A stretch of 64,000 nt of DNA from Arthrobacter sp. 18067 (GTDB taxonomy: Bacteria; Actinomycetota; Actinomycetes; Actinomycetales; Micrococcaceae): the NCBI RefSeq assembly GCF_902706295.1, contig NZ_CACSJJ010000011.1, positions 101,907-165,906 of the forward strand, given 5' to 3'. The notes under the pieces were generated by a model. It was given only the letters and a program-made list of their open reading frames with translations, had not been told where the DNA came from and did no database searches. The position numbers and the translations under genes are program-made. Shown in pieces: positions 54,578 through 64,000 of this stretch (within the stretch, counting starts at the first letter, position 1; each line of letters starts with the position of its first letter).

Positions 54578-55945
54578 ATGGCCCACACGGTAGATACTGC
54601 CTCCGCATCATCGTCCAGGCTTGACCTGGCAAAGATGCGCAAGATTGCCCTCGCCAGCGTTATTGGCACCACCGTCGAGTGGTACGACCTTTTCGTCTTC
54701 GGGACGGCGTCGGCCCTTGTCTTCAACAAGATCTTCTTCCCGAGCTTTGATCCGATCGTCGGCACCATGCTGGCCTTCGGTACGTTCGCTTCCGCCTACA
54801 TTGCCCGCATGGTGGGCGCCATCATCTTCGGGCACTTCGGTGACCGACTGGGCCGCAAGTCCATGCTGCTGGTCTCCCTCCTGACCATGGGCGCGGCAAC
54901 GTTCGCCATCGGCCTGCTGCCCGACTACAACAGCATCGGCATCATGGCCCCGCTCCTGTTGCTGTTCCTCCGCGTCATCCAAGGCCTGGCCCTCGGCGGC
55001 GAATGGGGCGGCGCCGTCCTCATGACGGTTGAACACGCTCCTCCCGCCCGCCGCGGCTTCTACGGTTCACTGGTGCAGGTTGGCGTCCCCGCCGGCACCC
55101 TGATCGCCAACGTGGCCTTCCTGATTGTGGCCTCCACTGTCAGCACCGAAGCCCTGTATTCGTGGGGCTGGCGTATCCCGTTCCTGGCATCTGTCCTCCT
55201 GGTCAGTGTGGGTATCTACATCCGGCTGCACATCGAGGAAACCCCGTCCTTCCAGGCAGTCAAGACCGCTGGCGCCAAGGCAAAGATGCCGTTCGCCGCA
55301 CTGATGGCCAAGTACTGGAAGCAGGTTGTCCTGGGCGGCGTCGCAACCCTGTCCACGGGCAGCACGTTCACCTTGTTGGTGGCCTCCGGTGTCTCCTACG
55401 GCAAGAAGGAACTGGGCCATTCCGAGAGCCTGATGCTCTGGGTGGTCCTGGCCTCCTGCATCCTGGGACTGTTCCTCATCCCGTTCTTCGGCAAGCTCTC
55501 CGACAAGTTCGGCCGCAAACCAATCATTTTCGCCGGCGTTGCCGCCGAGGCAGCACTCGCCTTCCCGATGTTCTGGCTCATGGACACCAAATCCGTGGCA
55601 CTGCTCTTCGTCGCCTACCTGGCCATGATGACGGCATTCTGCGCCAACTACGGCCCCATCGCCACGTTCCTCGCCGAGCTCTTCGGCTCCAAGGTCCGCT
55701 ACTCCGGCCTCTCCGTGGCCTACATGCTCTCCGGTTTGCTGGGCAGCGCCGCCACCCCGTTCGTCACCACGTGGCTCCTGGGCATGACGGGACAGAGCTC
55801 CTCGATCGCCTGGTACATCATGGCCGCGGCCGGACTGTCACTCGTAGCCCTCTTCCTGCTGACCGAGACCCGGTACGGCAACATCGACGCCGTCGATGAA
55901 GCCCCGGCTGTTGCCGGCTCCACCGAAGCCGCGGCAGCGAAGTGA
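54578..55945 (+). CDS. MHS-family MFS transporter (second copy)
   Basis: A 455-residue 12-span transporter from ATG 54578 with RBS GGAGAA; an in-frame ATG at 54536 lacks one. Motifs: GTTVEWYDLFVFGTASALVF, HFGDRLGRKSMLL, QGLALGGEWGGAVLMTVEHA. It is similar in type to the transporter at 51743-53074 but clearly diverged, so each probably brings in a different member of a related substrate class. It overlaps the RidA gene by 4 bases. Confidence 0.92.
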   Translation: MAHTVDTASASSSRLDLAKMRKIALASVIGTTVEWYDLFVFGTASALVFNKIFFPSFDPIVGTMLAFGTFASAYIARMVGAIIFGHFGDRLGRKSMLLVSLLTMGAATFAIGLLPDYNSIGIMAPLLLLFLRVIQGLALGGEWGGAVLMTVEHAPPARRGFYGSLVQVGVPAGTLIANVAFLIVASTVSTEALYSWGWRIPFLASVLLVSVGIYIRLHIEETPSFQAVKTAGAKAKMPFAALMAKYWKQVVLGGVATLSTGSTFTLLVASGVSYGKKELGHSESLMLWVVLASCILGLFLIPFFGKLSDKFGRKPIIFAGVAAEAALAFPMFWLMDTKSVALLFVAYLAMMTAFCANYGPIATFLAELFGSKVRYSGLSVAYMLSGLLGSAATPFVTTWLLGMTGQSSSIAWYIMAAAGLSLVALFLLTETRYGNIDAVDEAPAVAGSTEAAAAK

Positions 55946-56364
55946 CCGTCCCCTCCATCGGGCGCTTGGCCGGTATCCCCGGCCAAGCGCCCGCCGTCGG
56001 GCCCTTTTCCCCAGCGGTCATTGCCAACGGTTTTGTCTTCACCTCCGGCCAGATCCCCGCGATCACCGGCCTGGACGATCAGCCGGACACCTTCGAAGGT
56101 CAGGTCCGGCAAACCATCCAGAACCTCGCAGGTGTGCTGGAAGCCGCAGGGTCCAGCCTTGAACACGTGGTCAAGGTCAACACGTACCTGACCAGCCAGG
56201 ACCAGCTGGAGGAATACAACCGCGTGTACGTGGAGTACTTTGGCACTGCCAAACCGGCCCGGACCACCGTGTGCGTGAGCCTGTGGGGCGTGTCCCTGGA
56301 AATCGAATGCGTGGCTGTCGTTGCCCAGAAGGTCCGCGCCCGGAAACCGGAGGTAACCCAGTGA
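55942..56364 (+). CDS. RidA/YjgF-family enamine/imine deaminase-like protein
   Basis: A 140-residue RidA-fold protein with FVFTSGQIPAI, GQVRQTIQNLAGVLEAAG, VVKVNTYLTSQDQLEEYN and the C-terminal LEIECVAVVA. The classic RidA arginine (around IRTA/CVSLWGV region) is not obvious, so it may be a paralogue specialised for catabolism (Rut/Rid subgroups hydrolyse enamines or aminoacrylate-type intermediates). GTG start in GTGA overlap with the transporter stop. Confidence 0.88.
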   Translation: MTVPSIGRLAGIPGQAPAVGPFSPAVIANGFVFTSGQIPAITGLDDQPDTFEGQVRQTIQNLAGVLEAAGSSLEHVVKVNTYLTSQDQLEEYNRVYVEYFGTAKPARTTVCVSLWGVSLEIECVAVVAQKVRARKPEVTQ

Positions 56365-56969
56365 GCCCAACTCTCCTGCAGGACCTGACCGACGTCAGCT
56401 ACCCGACCATCGGCCACTTCCTCGAGGACGGTTTCGTCTCCCCTGCCATCCAGTCGCTGCTGGCAAACGTGAAAATCGCCGGACCCGCCGTCACCGTACG
56501 CATCGAGGACCACGACGCCATCGCCATGAACCACGCCCTGCTCGCGCTCCAACCCGGGGACGTGCTGGTGGTGGACATGGGCGGCGACCACCAGCACGCG
56601 CCCGTGGGGGCCGTCACGGCAGCCGCGGCGCTCGCCCAAGGAGCGGCCGGCGTCGTGGTTGATGGCGTGGCCACCGATGTGTTGGAACTGAGGGAGACCG
56701 GCCTTCCGGTGTTCGCCCGCGGGACGTCATGCCTGACCACCAAGCGCTTGTACGGGACTGGCTCCGCCGTCAATGTTCCAGTGCACTGTGGAGGAGTGGA
56801 GGTCAATCCGGGCGACCTGGTCCTCGGCGACGACAACGGGCTGGTCGTGCTCTCGCCCGAAGCTGCGCGCGAGGTGCTGGGGAAAGCGCTCGCATCGGAC
56901 GCAGCGGAGCCAGCCATCCTTGCGCGCATAGCATCCGGGGAACCGCTCGAGTCGATCCTGGCCCTGTAA
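56361..56969 (+). CDS. RraA-like protein / HMG-oxaloacetate aldolase family
   Basis: A 202-residue RraA-fold protein from GTG 56361 (RBS GGAGGT; GTGA overlap with ridA). Motifs: YPTIGHFLEDGF, GDVLVVDMGGDHQHAPVG, AAGVVVDGVATDVLELRE and PGDLVLGDDNGLVVL. Catalytic relatives are 4-hydroxy-4-methyl-2-oxoglutarate aldolase and oxaloacetate decarboxylase; regulators of RNase E share the fold. In this operon a lyase or decarboxylase role is more likely. Confidence 0.88.
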   Translation: MSPTLLQDLTDVSYPTIGHFLEDGFVSPAIQSLLANVKIAGPAVTVRIEDHDAIAMNHALLALQPGDVLVVDMGGDHQHAPVGAVTAAAALAQGAAGVVVDGVATDVLELRETGLPVFARGTSCLTTKRLYGTGSAVNVPVHCGGVEVNPGDLVLGDDNGLVVLSPEAAREVLGKALASDAAEPAILARIASGEPLESILAL

Positions 56970-57046
56970 TACTGCCGAGAGCGTAACCGTCCGGCCACCG
57001 GGACGCCACCAAGGAACTTCGGCTGGGGATGGGGTAGAACTTAACC

Positions 57047-57586
57047 ATGAGCGTACGTACACCCGACCCGTATCCAGGCTGGCTTTCAGATGAAGACCTC
57101 TTCGAAGCCCGCGGCCGCCTCCCCATGGTCTACGTGGAGGCCGTTCCGGTCAGGCTGGATCCGCTCGGGTACGTGAACGAAGTCGGCACGCTCCTGCAGG
57201 GCGACGCCGACGGCAACATGGTCCGCTACCTCGTCTCCGGCCGCGTTCTCTACCGCGAAACGATCCGCGCGGCGCTCCTCCGGCACATGGAAAAGGACCT
57301 CGGTCCCCTGGCCTTCCCGCAGTTGCCCATCAGCCCCGTCCCGTTCACTGTGGCCGAATACTTCCCGGCCCCGTCCCAGACCGGCTTCACGGACGACCGG
57401 CAGCACGCTGTCTCGCTGGCCTACATCATTCCGGTGACCGGCGAATGTGAACCGCGCCAGGACGCCCTGGAACTCACGTGGATGACGCCCCAAGAGGTGC
57501 TGAGCGAGAACGTCCAGCAGGAATTCGACGGCGGCCGCGGGAACCTCGTGCGGCAGGCACTGGCTTTCTCGGGCATCGTTCTCTAG
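57047..57586 (+). CDS. NUDIX hydrolase-like family protein (DUF4916-type)
   Basis: A 179-residue protein. It has a NUDIX-like layout (YVEAVPVRLDPLGYVNEVGT, GRVLYRETIRAALLRHMEKDL in place of a standard Nudix box, and LELTWMTPQEVL). The canonical GX5EX7REUXEEXGU box is only partly conserved, which is typical of the DUF4916 group. TAGAAC (57035-57040) lies 6 bases before the ATG. Confidence 0.75.
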   Translation: MSVRTPDPYPGWLSDEDLFEARGRLPMVYVEAVPVRLDPLGYVNEVGTLLQGDADGNMVRYLVSGRVLYRETIRAALLRHMEKDLGPLAFPQLPISPVPFTVAEYFPAPSQTGFTDDRQHAVSLAYIIPVTGECEPRQDALELTWMTPQEVLSENVQQEFDGGRGNLVRQALAFSGIVL

Positions 57587-57659
57587 CGGGTCCCCGCCCC
57601 CGCGCCGGCTGGTCTTTGTAGACTGGACGGCGGACCCCAAGAGAACCAAAGGACTTCCG

Positions 57660-58676
57660 ATGACTCACAGCCCAGCCACACAGCAATACAGAGAGAAGCA
57701 GGCTGGGGACCTGTTGCCCGGAGATTTTGTCTATCCGCCCGGCGACGGGCCAGCCGCCGAAATCAGCAGCATCGAGGTGCAGCACGACGACTACGGCGTG
57801 GCCGCGCTGCTGCTGGTGACAATGGTCGACGGCGGCACGGTGCGGATCGCTGTCGGGTCCAGTGTTCCTGTGGGTGACGGAGTTCCGGCTGGTTCCGGTG
57901 ATGCTCCCCCTGAAGCCGCCCCTGACTCCAGCGCCTCAGACTCCGGCGCCTCAGACTCGAGCACCTCAGCGGAAGCCGACGCCGACGCTTCCGCTGGACC
58001 CGCCGTCGTCGTACCTCCGCGCCCGGAAACGCCCCCGACGTACACAGGCCCCAGCGCCGAAGAACTGGCCCTCATCCCCGAGCCCGACGGAACCCCCGAA
58101 GCCGTGGTGCGTGCCGCGGCCGCCAACCACAAGGGCAAGAACGGCGTGCAAGTCCTGTCCGAACGGCTCGCCAAGGGCATCAATACGAAGTCCGGAAGCT
58201 GCCTCCGGGACCTCAGCGACCTCGCGTTCGACCTCTGCATCGTGCTGCGCGATCCGGACCACGCCTTGGCTGTTGCGGACCTCCTGAACGTGCTGCCGTT
58301 CGATGGAAACCTGGATCGCTGGGCTTCGATCGAACGAGGGCTGGCGCTGTCCAGTTTCATCTGCCGCGAAGCCGGGCAAACCGAACGGGCCGCAGTCTAC
58401 GAGAAACTGCTGCGCGCACCCGAGTCCCAGGAAGAGGACCCGTTCAAGGCCCGGATCAATGCCAGGGTCCGCCAGCGCTCGCTCAACGAACCCAATCTGT
58501 ATGACAAGGAAATCTTCCGCGCCATCGATAACGGCAACCACGAAGCCGAGCGCGAATGGCGGTTCCTGCGCCTCGAAGCGCTGATGTTCCTGCGCGCGCA
58601 CGGCGGCTCGAAGACCATCGGCGAGGAAGAGTTGGCCCGACGGATCGGCAATGAGCTCGAATCGGTGCGCGCCTAA
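57660..58676 (+). CDS. Actinobacterial protein of unknown function with low-complexity linker
   Basis: A 338-residue protein. Residues 1-75 form a small beta-rich domain (LLPGDFVYPPGDGPAAEI, VTMVDGGTVRIAVGSS). Residues about 78-130 are an Ala/Ser/Asp/Pro-rich linker. Residues about 140-335 are helical, TPR-like in rhythm (LSDLAFDLCIVLRDPDHALA, SSFICREAGQTERAAVYEKL). No family identified with confidence. TAGACT (57619-57624) is a likely -10, with AAGGA as RBS. Confidence 0.6.
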   Translation: MTHSPATQQYREKQAGDLLPGDFVYPPGDGPAAEISSIEVQHDDYGVAALLLVTMVDGGTVRIAVGSSVPVGDGVPAGSGDAPPEAAPDSSASDSGASDSSTSAEADADASAGPAVVVPPRPETPPTYTGPSAEELALIPEPDGTPEAVVRAAAANHKGKNGVQVLSERLAKGINTKSGSCLRDLSDLAFDLCIVLRDPDHALAVADLLNVLPFDGNLDRWASIERGLALSSFICREAGQTERAAVYEKLLRAPESQEEDPFKARINARVRQRSLNEPNLYDKEIFRAIDNGNHEAEREWRFLRLEALMFLRAHGGSKTIGEEELARRIGNELESVRA

Positions 58677-58726
58677 CGCTGCTTCAAGACTGTTATGTGG
58701 GCGCGAACGGCGGTAGATTCGGGGCC

Positions 58727-60795
<2,069 letters not shown>

Positions 60796-60832
60796 GCGCT
60801 TCTCGCGTCGAGATCGCCGGAAGCGTGCGGGC

Positions 60833-61543
60833 CTAGGCTGCGGCCACTCCGTAGCTGGGCTCGCGCTTCTTGATCCAGCCGACAACCAGCACGGTGACAG
60901 GGACGAACAGGAACTCCACAGCGGTCTTGTAGACGAAGCCAACCAGCACGTAGTTAGCGAACATACCGATGTCCGTGATGCCAATGACCGTCGCCGCGAT
61001 GCTGCAGAAGATCAGGGTATCCACGAATTCGCCCACCACGGACGACCCCATGAGGCGTGCCCACAGGCTCTTTTCACCGGTGCGGGCCTTCATCTTCACC
61101 AGGATCCAGGAGTTGATGGTCTGCCCGGCAAGGAAGGCCAGCAGCGAGGCGAGGACAATCTGCGGGACGGGTCCCAGTGCGCCCTCGATGGCTGCTTGCT
61201 TGGCGGTGCCGTACTCGTCGCTGAAGCCGGGAAGCACAATGATGATCCAGTAGCAGAGGGATGCAAACACCGAGAGCGCGAACGAAGTGATGATGGCTTT
61301 GCGCGCAACTTTGAAGCCGTAGACCTCGCTCATCACGTCGCCCAGGATGTAGGCGAGCGGGAACAGGAAGAACCCGCCGTCGGTGATGATTGGTCCGAGC
61401 ACCACGCCTTTGGACGCGCCAATGTTGGACAGGATCAGCACCACGGCCATGACGGCCAGCATGATGCCGAAATACGGGGAGCCGATGGAGGCGAAGCGCG
61501 GAGCGGGCTTGCTCAGGGTACTGGAGCCGGAGGGCGAGGGCAT
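60833..61543 (-). CDS. yhhQ: YhhQ-family queuosine-precursor transporter
   Basis: A 236-residue membrane protein with six predicted spans of the VUT/ECF-S-like family: GPIITDGGFFLFPLAYILGD, DVMSEVYGFKVARKAI, LAFLAGQTINSWILVKMK, MGSSVVGEFVDTLIFC. E. coli YhhQ imports preQ0 and preQ1. It is convergent with tgt (37-base gap), so uptake and tRNA insertion of the base are encoded together. No preQ1 riboswitch is seen upstream. The ATG at 61543 lacks a clear RBS. Confidence 0.9.
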   Translation of the reverse strand: MPSPSGSSTLSKPAPRFASIGSPYFGIMLAVMAVVLILSNIGASKGVVLGPIITDGGFFLFPLAYILGDVMSEVYGFKVARKAIITSFALSVFASLCYWIIIVLPGFSDEYGTAKQAAIEGALGPVPQIVLASLLAFLAGQTINSWILVKMKARTGEKSLWARLMGSSVVGEFVDTLIFCSIAATVIGITDIGMFANYVLVGFVYKTAVEFLFVPVTVLVVGWIKKREPSYGVAAA

Positions 61544-61660
61544 GGGTCATCCATTTCGTAGTGGTTCGCGCAGGCTTCCTTGGTGAGGCTGCCCCGCTGT
61601 ATTAGCACTGTGGTTGGTGGGGCATACCGCCCGGCACCGGTTCCATTCTCCCACCTGCCG

Positions 61661-61790
61661 ACGCTCTCTCACCTTTCAAGCCGTTTCCAGCAACGCTCTC
61701 TCACCTTTCAAGCCGTTTCCAGCAACGCTCACTCACCTCCCGCATGCTTGAATCAAACGCTCTCTCACAAACACTTTTGAACACGTTCAG
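61661..61790 (+). repeat. Array of four CTCTCTCAC boxes at exact 32-nt spacing
   Basis: Boxes start at 61661, 61693, 61725 and 61757. The first two 32-nt units are identical throughout. The third keeps the box (ACGCTCACTCACCT) but has a different filler. The fourth (ACGCTCTCTCACAA) runs into the TetR operator at 61777. The rest of 61544-61660 holds nothing recognisable. Confidence 0.85.
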
Positions 61791-61823
61791 AAATGTGCAA
61801 TACTCATTCTTGAACACGTTCAA
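61777..61823 (+). promoter_or_regulatory. Autoregulated promoter with two TTGAACACGTTCA operators
   Basis: TTGAAC (61777-61782), 16 bases, AATACT (61799-61804) form the promoter. The palindrome TGAACACGTTCA occurs at 61778-61789 over the -35, and again as TTGAACACGTTCAA at 61810-61823 around the transcription start. Centres are 33 bases apart. This is a typical TetR double operator. Confidence 0.85.
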
Positions 61824-61845
61824 AACTTAGTTCGAGGAGCAGCGC

Positions 61846-62508
61846 ATGGCAGCGAAGAGTGAGCAGACCCGCCAACTGGTGGCCGACGTCGCACTGAAAA
61901 TGTTCCGTGAGGTCGGCTTCGAAAAGACCACCATGAGGGCCATTGCCCAGGAAGCGGGAGTCTCGGTGGGCAACGCCTACTACTACTTCTCTTCCAAGGA
62001 CGAGCTCGTCCAAGAGCTGTACATCCAGGTCCAGGACGAACATGCAGTGGTCGCCGCCAAGGCACTCGACGGCGTCCAGGATCTCGCGGGCCGTCTGAAG
62101 GCAGTGCTGCACACGGGCATCGACGTCATGGCGCCGTACCACCAGTTCGGTTCCGACTTCATCGCAACGGCGATCCGGCCGTCGTCGCCCGTCAACCCTT
62201 TCGGCGAGGCGTCCACCGCCGCCCGCGAGGCCTCGCTCGCGATCTTACGGTCCGCCGTCGAAGGCTCCTCCCCCTCCGTTGCGAAGAAGCTTCGCGGTGA
62301 CCTGCCCGAGTTGCTGTGGCTGGCGTACATGGGCGTCGCGCTGTTCTGGGTCTACGACAAATCCGAGGGCCAACGACGCACCCGCAAGCTGATCGATGGT
62401 GCCGCACCTTTGGTGGCTCGCGGCTTGTCGCTGGCCAAGATTCCCGGCGTGAGCAAGGTGTTCGACGACGTCCTGGGACTCGTCCGCACCGTCAAGGAAG
62501 ACTCGTGA
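61846..62508 (+). CDS. TetR-family repressor
   Basis: A 220-residue protein. The HTH is at residues about 8-55 (LKMFREVGFEKTTMRAIAQ, GVSVGNAYYYFSSKDELVQ). The ligand domain includes LWLAYMGVALFWVYDKSEG. RBS CGAGGAG. It should bind the two palindromes just upstream and control its own operon, which continues with an epimerase and a small membrane protein through GTGA and ATGA overlaps. Confidence 0.92.
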   Translation: MAAKSEQTRQLVADVALKMFREVGFEKTTMRAIAQEAGVSVGNAYYYFSSKDELVQELYIQVQDEHAVVAAKALDGVQDLAGRLKAVLHTGIDVMAPYHQFGSDFIATAIRPSSPVNPFGEASTAAREASLAILRSAVEGSSPSVAKKLRGDLPELLWLAYMGVALFWVYDKSEGQRRTRKLIDGAAPLVARGLSLAKIPGVSKVFDDVLGLVRTVKEDS

Positions 62509-63404
62509 AGCCGCGGACCGTGGTGGTTGCGGGTGCGTCCGGGTTTATCGGCACCTACTTCACGCGCCGGTTTCTTGACGAGGGTTGGCAGGTCCGAACG
62601 GTTGGGCGGGACGCCCCGGCTGACGCGCAATGGAACGACGACGGCGCCATCACCAAAGTCGTGAACGGCGCCGATCTGCTGGTGAACCTCGCCGGGCGCT
62701 CCGTGAATTGCCGATACGACGAACGGCACCGGCGGGAGATTCTGGACTCCCGGGTGCTCACGACCCGCGCTTTGGGTAGGGCTGTTGCAGGGTGCGCCGA
62801 ACCGCCCGGGACTTGGATCAATTCCAGCACTGGAACCATCTACCGGCATGCGGAAGACCACCCACAGTCGGAAGCCTCGGGAGAACTGGGCAGCGGGTTC
62901 TCCGTAGACGTCGCCCGCGCTTGGGAGGACGAGTTGGCGGCAGCTGACGTGCCGGGCACCCGCAGAGTGCCCCTGCGCATTGCGATTGTTTTGGGGGCCG
63001 GGGGCGTCATGAGCCCTCTCCGGAACCTTGCCCGGCTCGGCTTGGGCGGGCACATGGGACCGGGGACGCAGAAGTTCAGCTGGATCCATGTGGAGGACTT
63101 GTTCCGTCTTGTCCTGTTCGTCCACGGTCACGGTGAGCTGAGGGGTCCGGTGAATGCGGCGACGCCCTACCCCGTAGACAACCGCGAACTGATGTCACTG
63201 GTCCGGCAAAGCATGGGCGTCCCCTTTGGCATTCCGACGCCCTCCTGGCTCCTGGAAGCTGGCGCGGTCCTGATCCGGACGCAGACAGAACTGGTGCTGA
63301 AGAGCCGGTGGGTAGAGCCCGGGAAGTTGCTCGATGCGGGGTTCGCGTTCGAGTATGCCACTCTAACCGGTGCCCTCAACGAAATCGCCCAGGGGAAGCG
63401 ATGA
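62505..63404 (+). CDS. TIGR01777-type NAD(P)-dependent epimerase (DUF1731)
   Basis: A 299-residue atypical SDR from GTG 62505, overlapping the tetR stop (GTGA). The Rossmann motif is VVVAGASGFIGTYFTRRFL; RSVNCRYDERHRREILDSRV and INSSTGTIYRHAEDHPQSE are typical of the TIGR01777 group, and the DUF1731 C-terminus includes TPSWLLEAGAVLIRTQTELV. The substrate is unknown. Control by the upstream TetR suggests an inducible role. Confidence 0.9.
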   Translation: MKPRTVVVAGASGFIGTYFTRRFLDEGWQVRTVGRDAPADAQWNDDGAITKVVNGADLLVNLAGRSVNCRYDERHRREILDSRVLTTRALGRAVAGCAEPPGTWINSSTGTIYRHAEDHPQSEASGELGSGFSVDVARAWEDELAAADVPGTRRVPLRIAIVLGAGGVMSPLRNLARLGLGGHMGPGTQKFSWIHVEDLFRLVLFVHGHGELRGPVNAATPYPVDNRELMSLVRQSMGVPFGIPTPSWLLEAGAVLIRTQTELVLKSRWVEPGKLLDAGFAFEYATLTGALNEIAQGKR

Positions 63405-63814
63405 ACCCGGTCAGTCCCCCGGCAGTCTGGCCCTACGACCCGAGCGATCGAGTAATGCTGGGCTGGAAGGGCCTGGTGGTGGGAATCCTGGTGTCGCACC
63501 TGGTTTTTGGTGTGTTTCTGGCCCTGTCCGACCCCCTTTGGGGCACTGCCCTGTTCATCTTCAGTGCGCCGCCAACGTGGGGAGTTGCCGCGGCCGTTGG
63601 TTCGCTGCTGGGTCTGGCCTTGAGGCGCGTCCGCAACCAGTGGATCCATATCGCGGCGTTCTTCGCTGCGGGAGCACTCATCTGCGTCCCGTTCGGAGGT
63701 TTTTGGAATTCCCAGTCCTGGGCCTACCCCCTGTCCATAGCCGTCGCCGCCGGAATCGCCCGGCTCTCGATCTGGAAGCTCGTCCGCATCAACGACCAAC
63801 CCTCTATCAGCTAA
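63401..63814 (+). CDS. Small integral membrane protein
   Basis: A 137-residue protein from ATG 63401 (ATGA overlap with the epimerase). Three to four spans: WKGLVVGILVSHLVFGVFLA, WGTALFIFSAPPTWGVAAAV, IHIAAFFAAGALICVPF, LSIAVAAGIARLS. No family recognised. Third gene of the TetR operon. Confidence 0.7.
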   Translation: MNPVSPPAVWPYDPSDRVMLGWKGLVVGILVSHLVFGVFLALSDPLWGTALFIFSAPPTWGVAAAVGSLLGLALRRVRNQWIHIAAFFAAGALICVPFGGFWNSQSWAYPLSIAVAAGIARLSIWKLVRINDQPSIS

Positions 63815-63830
63815 TCGCACCTTCAGACCA

Positions 63831-63876
63831 ACGCTCTCTCACCTCATGGTCCTTTCGGCAAGACCCTCACTCACTG
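63831..63876 (+). repeat. Two CTCTCTCAC-type boxes, 32 nt apart, before the IS element
   Basis: ACGCTCTCTCACCT starts at 63831 and the related ACCCTCACTCACTG at 63863, again exactly 32 bases apart, between the end of the TetR operon and the insertion sequence. Confidence 0.75.
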
Positions 63877-63923
63877 CGGTCGTATGGTTTTCTGAGACAG
63901 GTTGATGGGAGATCGACTACAGA

Positions 63924-64000
63924 ATGACTGGTCCCAGAAGAAAATATGATGCCGCGTTTCGTGAGGAAGCGGTGCAGTTGGTGTTGTCCTCGGATCGTTC
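63924..64000 (+). mobile_element. IS3-family insertion sequence, start of transposase OrfA (truncated by window)
   Basis: The last 77 bases encode RRKYDAAFREEAVQLVLSSDR after MTGP, the typical N-terminal HTH of IS3-family OrfA proteins. The sequence TTTTCTGAGACAGGTTGAT (63888-63906) just upstream is probably part of the left terminal inverted repeat, but the right end is outside the window so this cannot be confirmed. Confidence 0.75.

Noticed and set aside
61544..61660. preQ1 riboswitch upstream of yhhQ
   Set aside because: No aptamer-like C-rich loop and A-rich tail found on the - strand before the start codon.
61661..61790. CRISPR array
   Set aside because: Period is 32 nt with the first two units identical along their whole length and only a 14-nt box conserved afterwards; no repeat/unique-spacer alternation and no cas genes.

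Overview
The window is about 64 kb of high-GC (roughly 62-65%) actinobacterial chromosome. Gene content, a tRNA-Ser, TAnnnT-type -10 boxes placed directly before start codons, MHS-family transporters, a PucR regulator, an LAxTG-type surface protein and the lhr-nei gene pair all point to a soil Micrococcaceae of the Arthrobacter/Paenarthrobacter group. This is an inference from content; no database search was run. There is no prophage, CRISPR array or resistance island. The only mobile element is the start of an IS3-type transposase at the right edge.

Layout. 1-1.6 kb: end of a sensor kinase, then a likely c-di-AMP riboswitch in front of a secreted lytic transglycosylase. 1.7-10.9 kb: glycosyltransferase, TipA-like MerR regulator, PLP decarboxylase, HAD phosphatase, upp, tadA, two VOC proteins, and a compact three-gene unit (MDR dehydrogenase, PTPS-family pterin enzyme, GT4 glycosyltransferase) that looks like an uncharacterised small-molecule pathway. 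11.0-13.7 kb: tRNA-Ser(CGA) followed by a lower-GC islet holding two tandem paralogous membrane proteins and gene fragments. 13.8-16.7 kb: a SRPBCC protein, a YcnI-type copper module and a DUF4232 lipoprotein. 16.8-22.5 kb: Lhr helicase coupled to endonuclease VIII. 22.6-29 kb: yczE/yczR, a TetR/DUF4188 pair with a clear operator, an ArsR/SRPBCC pair and an RluA-type pseudouridine synthase. 29-36 kb: Lrp/amino acid permease, macrodomain protein, DedA protein and PEP carboxylase.

36-40 kb: a cell-surface locus. It has an ECF sigma factor fused to a zinc-finger anti-sigma region, a membrane segment and an outer domain; a protein that appears to carry a degenerate GGDEF domain; and a sortase-type (LANTG) surface protein. 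40-45.7 kb: DUF1684, acyl-CoA dehydrogenase plus hydroxyacyl-CoA dehydrogenase, GH76, YdeI and VOC-like proteins. 45.7-57 kb: a catabolic locus organised around a PucR regulator. A five-gene leftward operon (MHS transporter, ThDP enzyme, aldehyde dehydrogenase, YtcJ-like amidohydrolase, M20 carbamoylase) faces a rightward set (PucR, second MHS transporter, RidA, RraA). 57-61.5 kb: NUDIX, unknown and SRPBCC proteins, then Tgt with a YhhQ transporter (queuosine salvage). 61.6-64 kb: a TetR-epimerase-membrane protein operon with two perfect operators, and the IS3 start.

Three patterns cut across the window. (i) A 14-nt box, consensus ACGCTCTCTCACCT, recurs in three intergenic regions at exactly 32-nt spacing, about three helical turns, once as a perfectly dyad-symmetric four-box arrangement. 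(ii) At about 17 genes a -10 hexamer lies 5-7 nt before the start codon, indicating leaderless mRNAs and allowing several starts to be corrected. (iii) Five convergent gene pairs end on the same four bases (CTAG, TTAG or CTAA).
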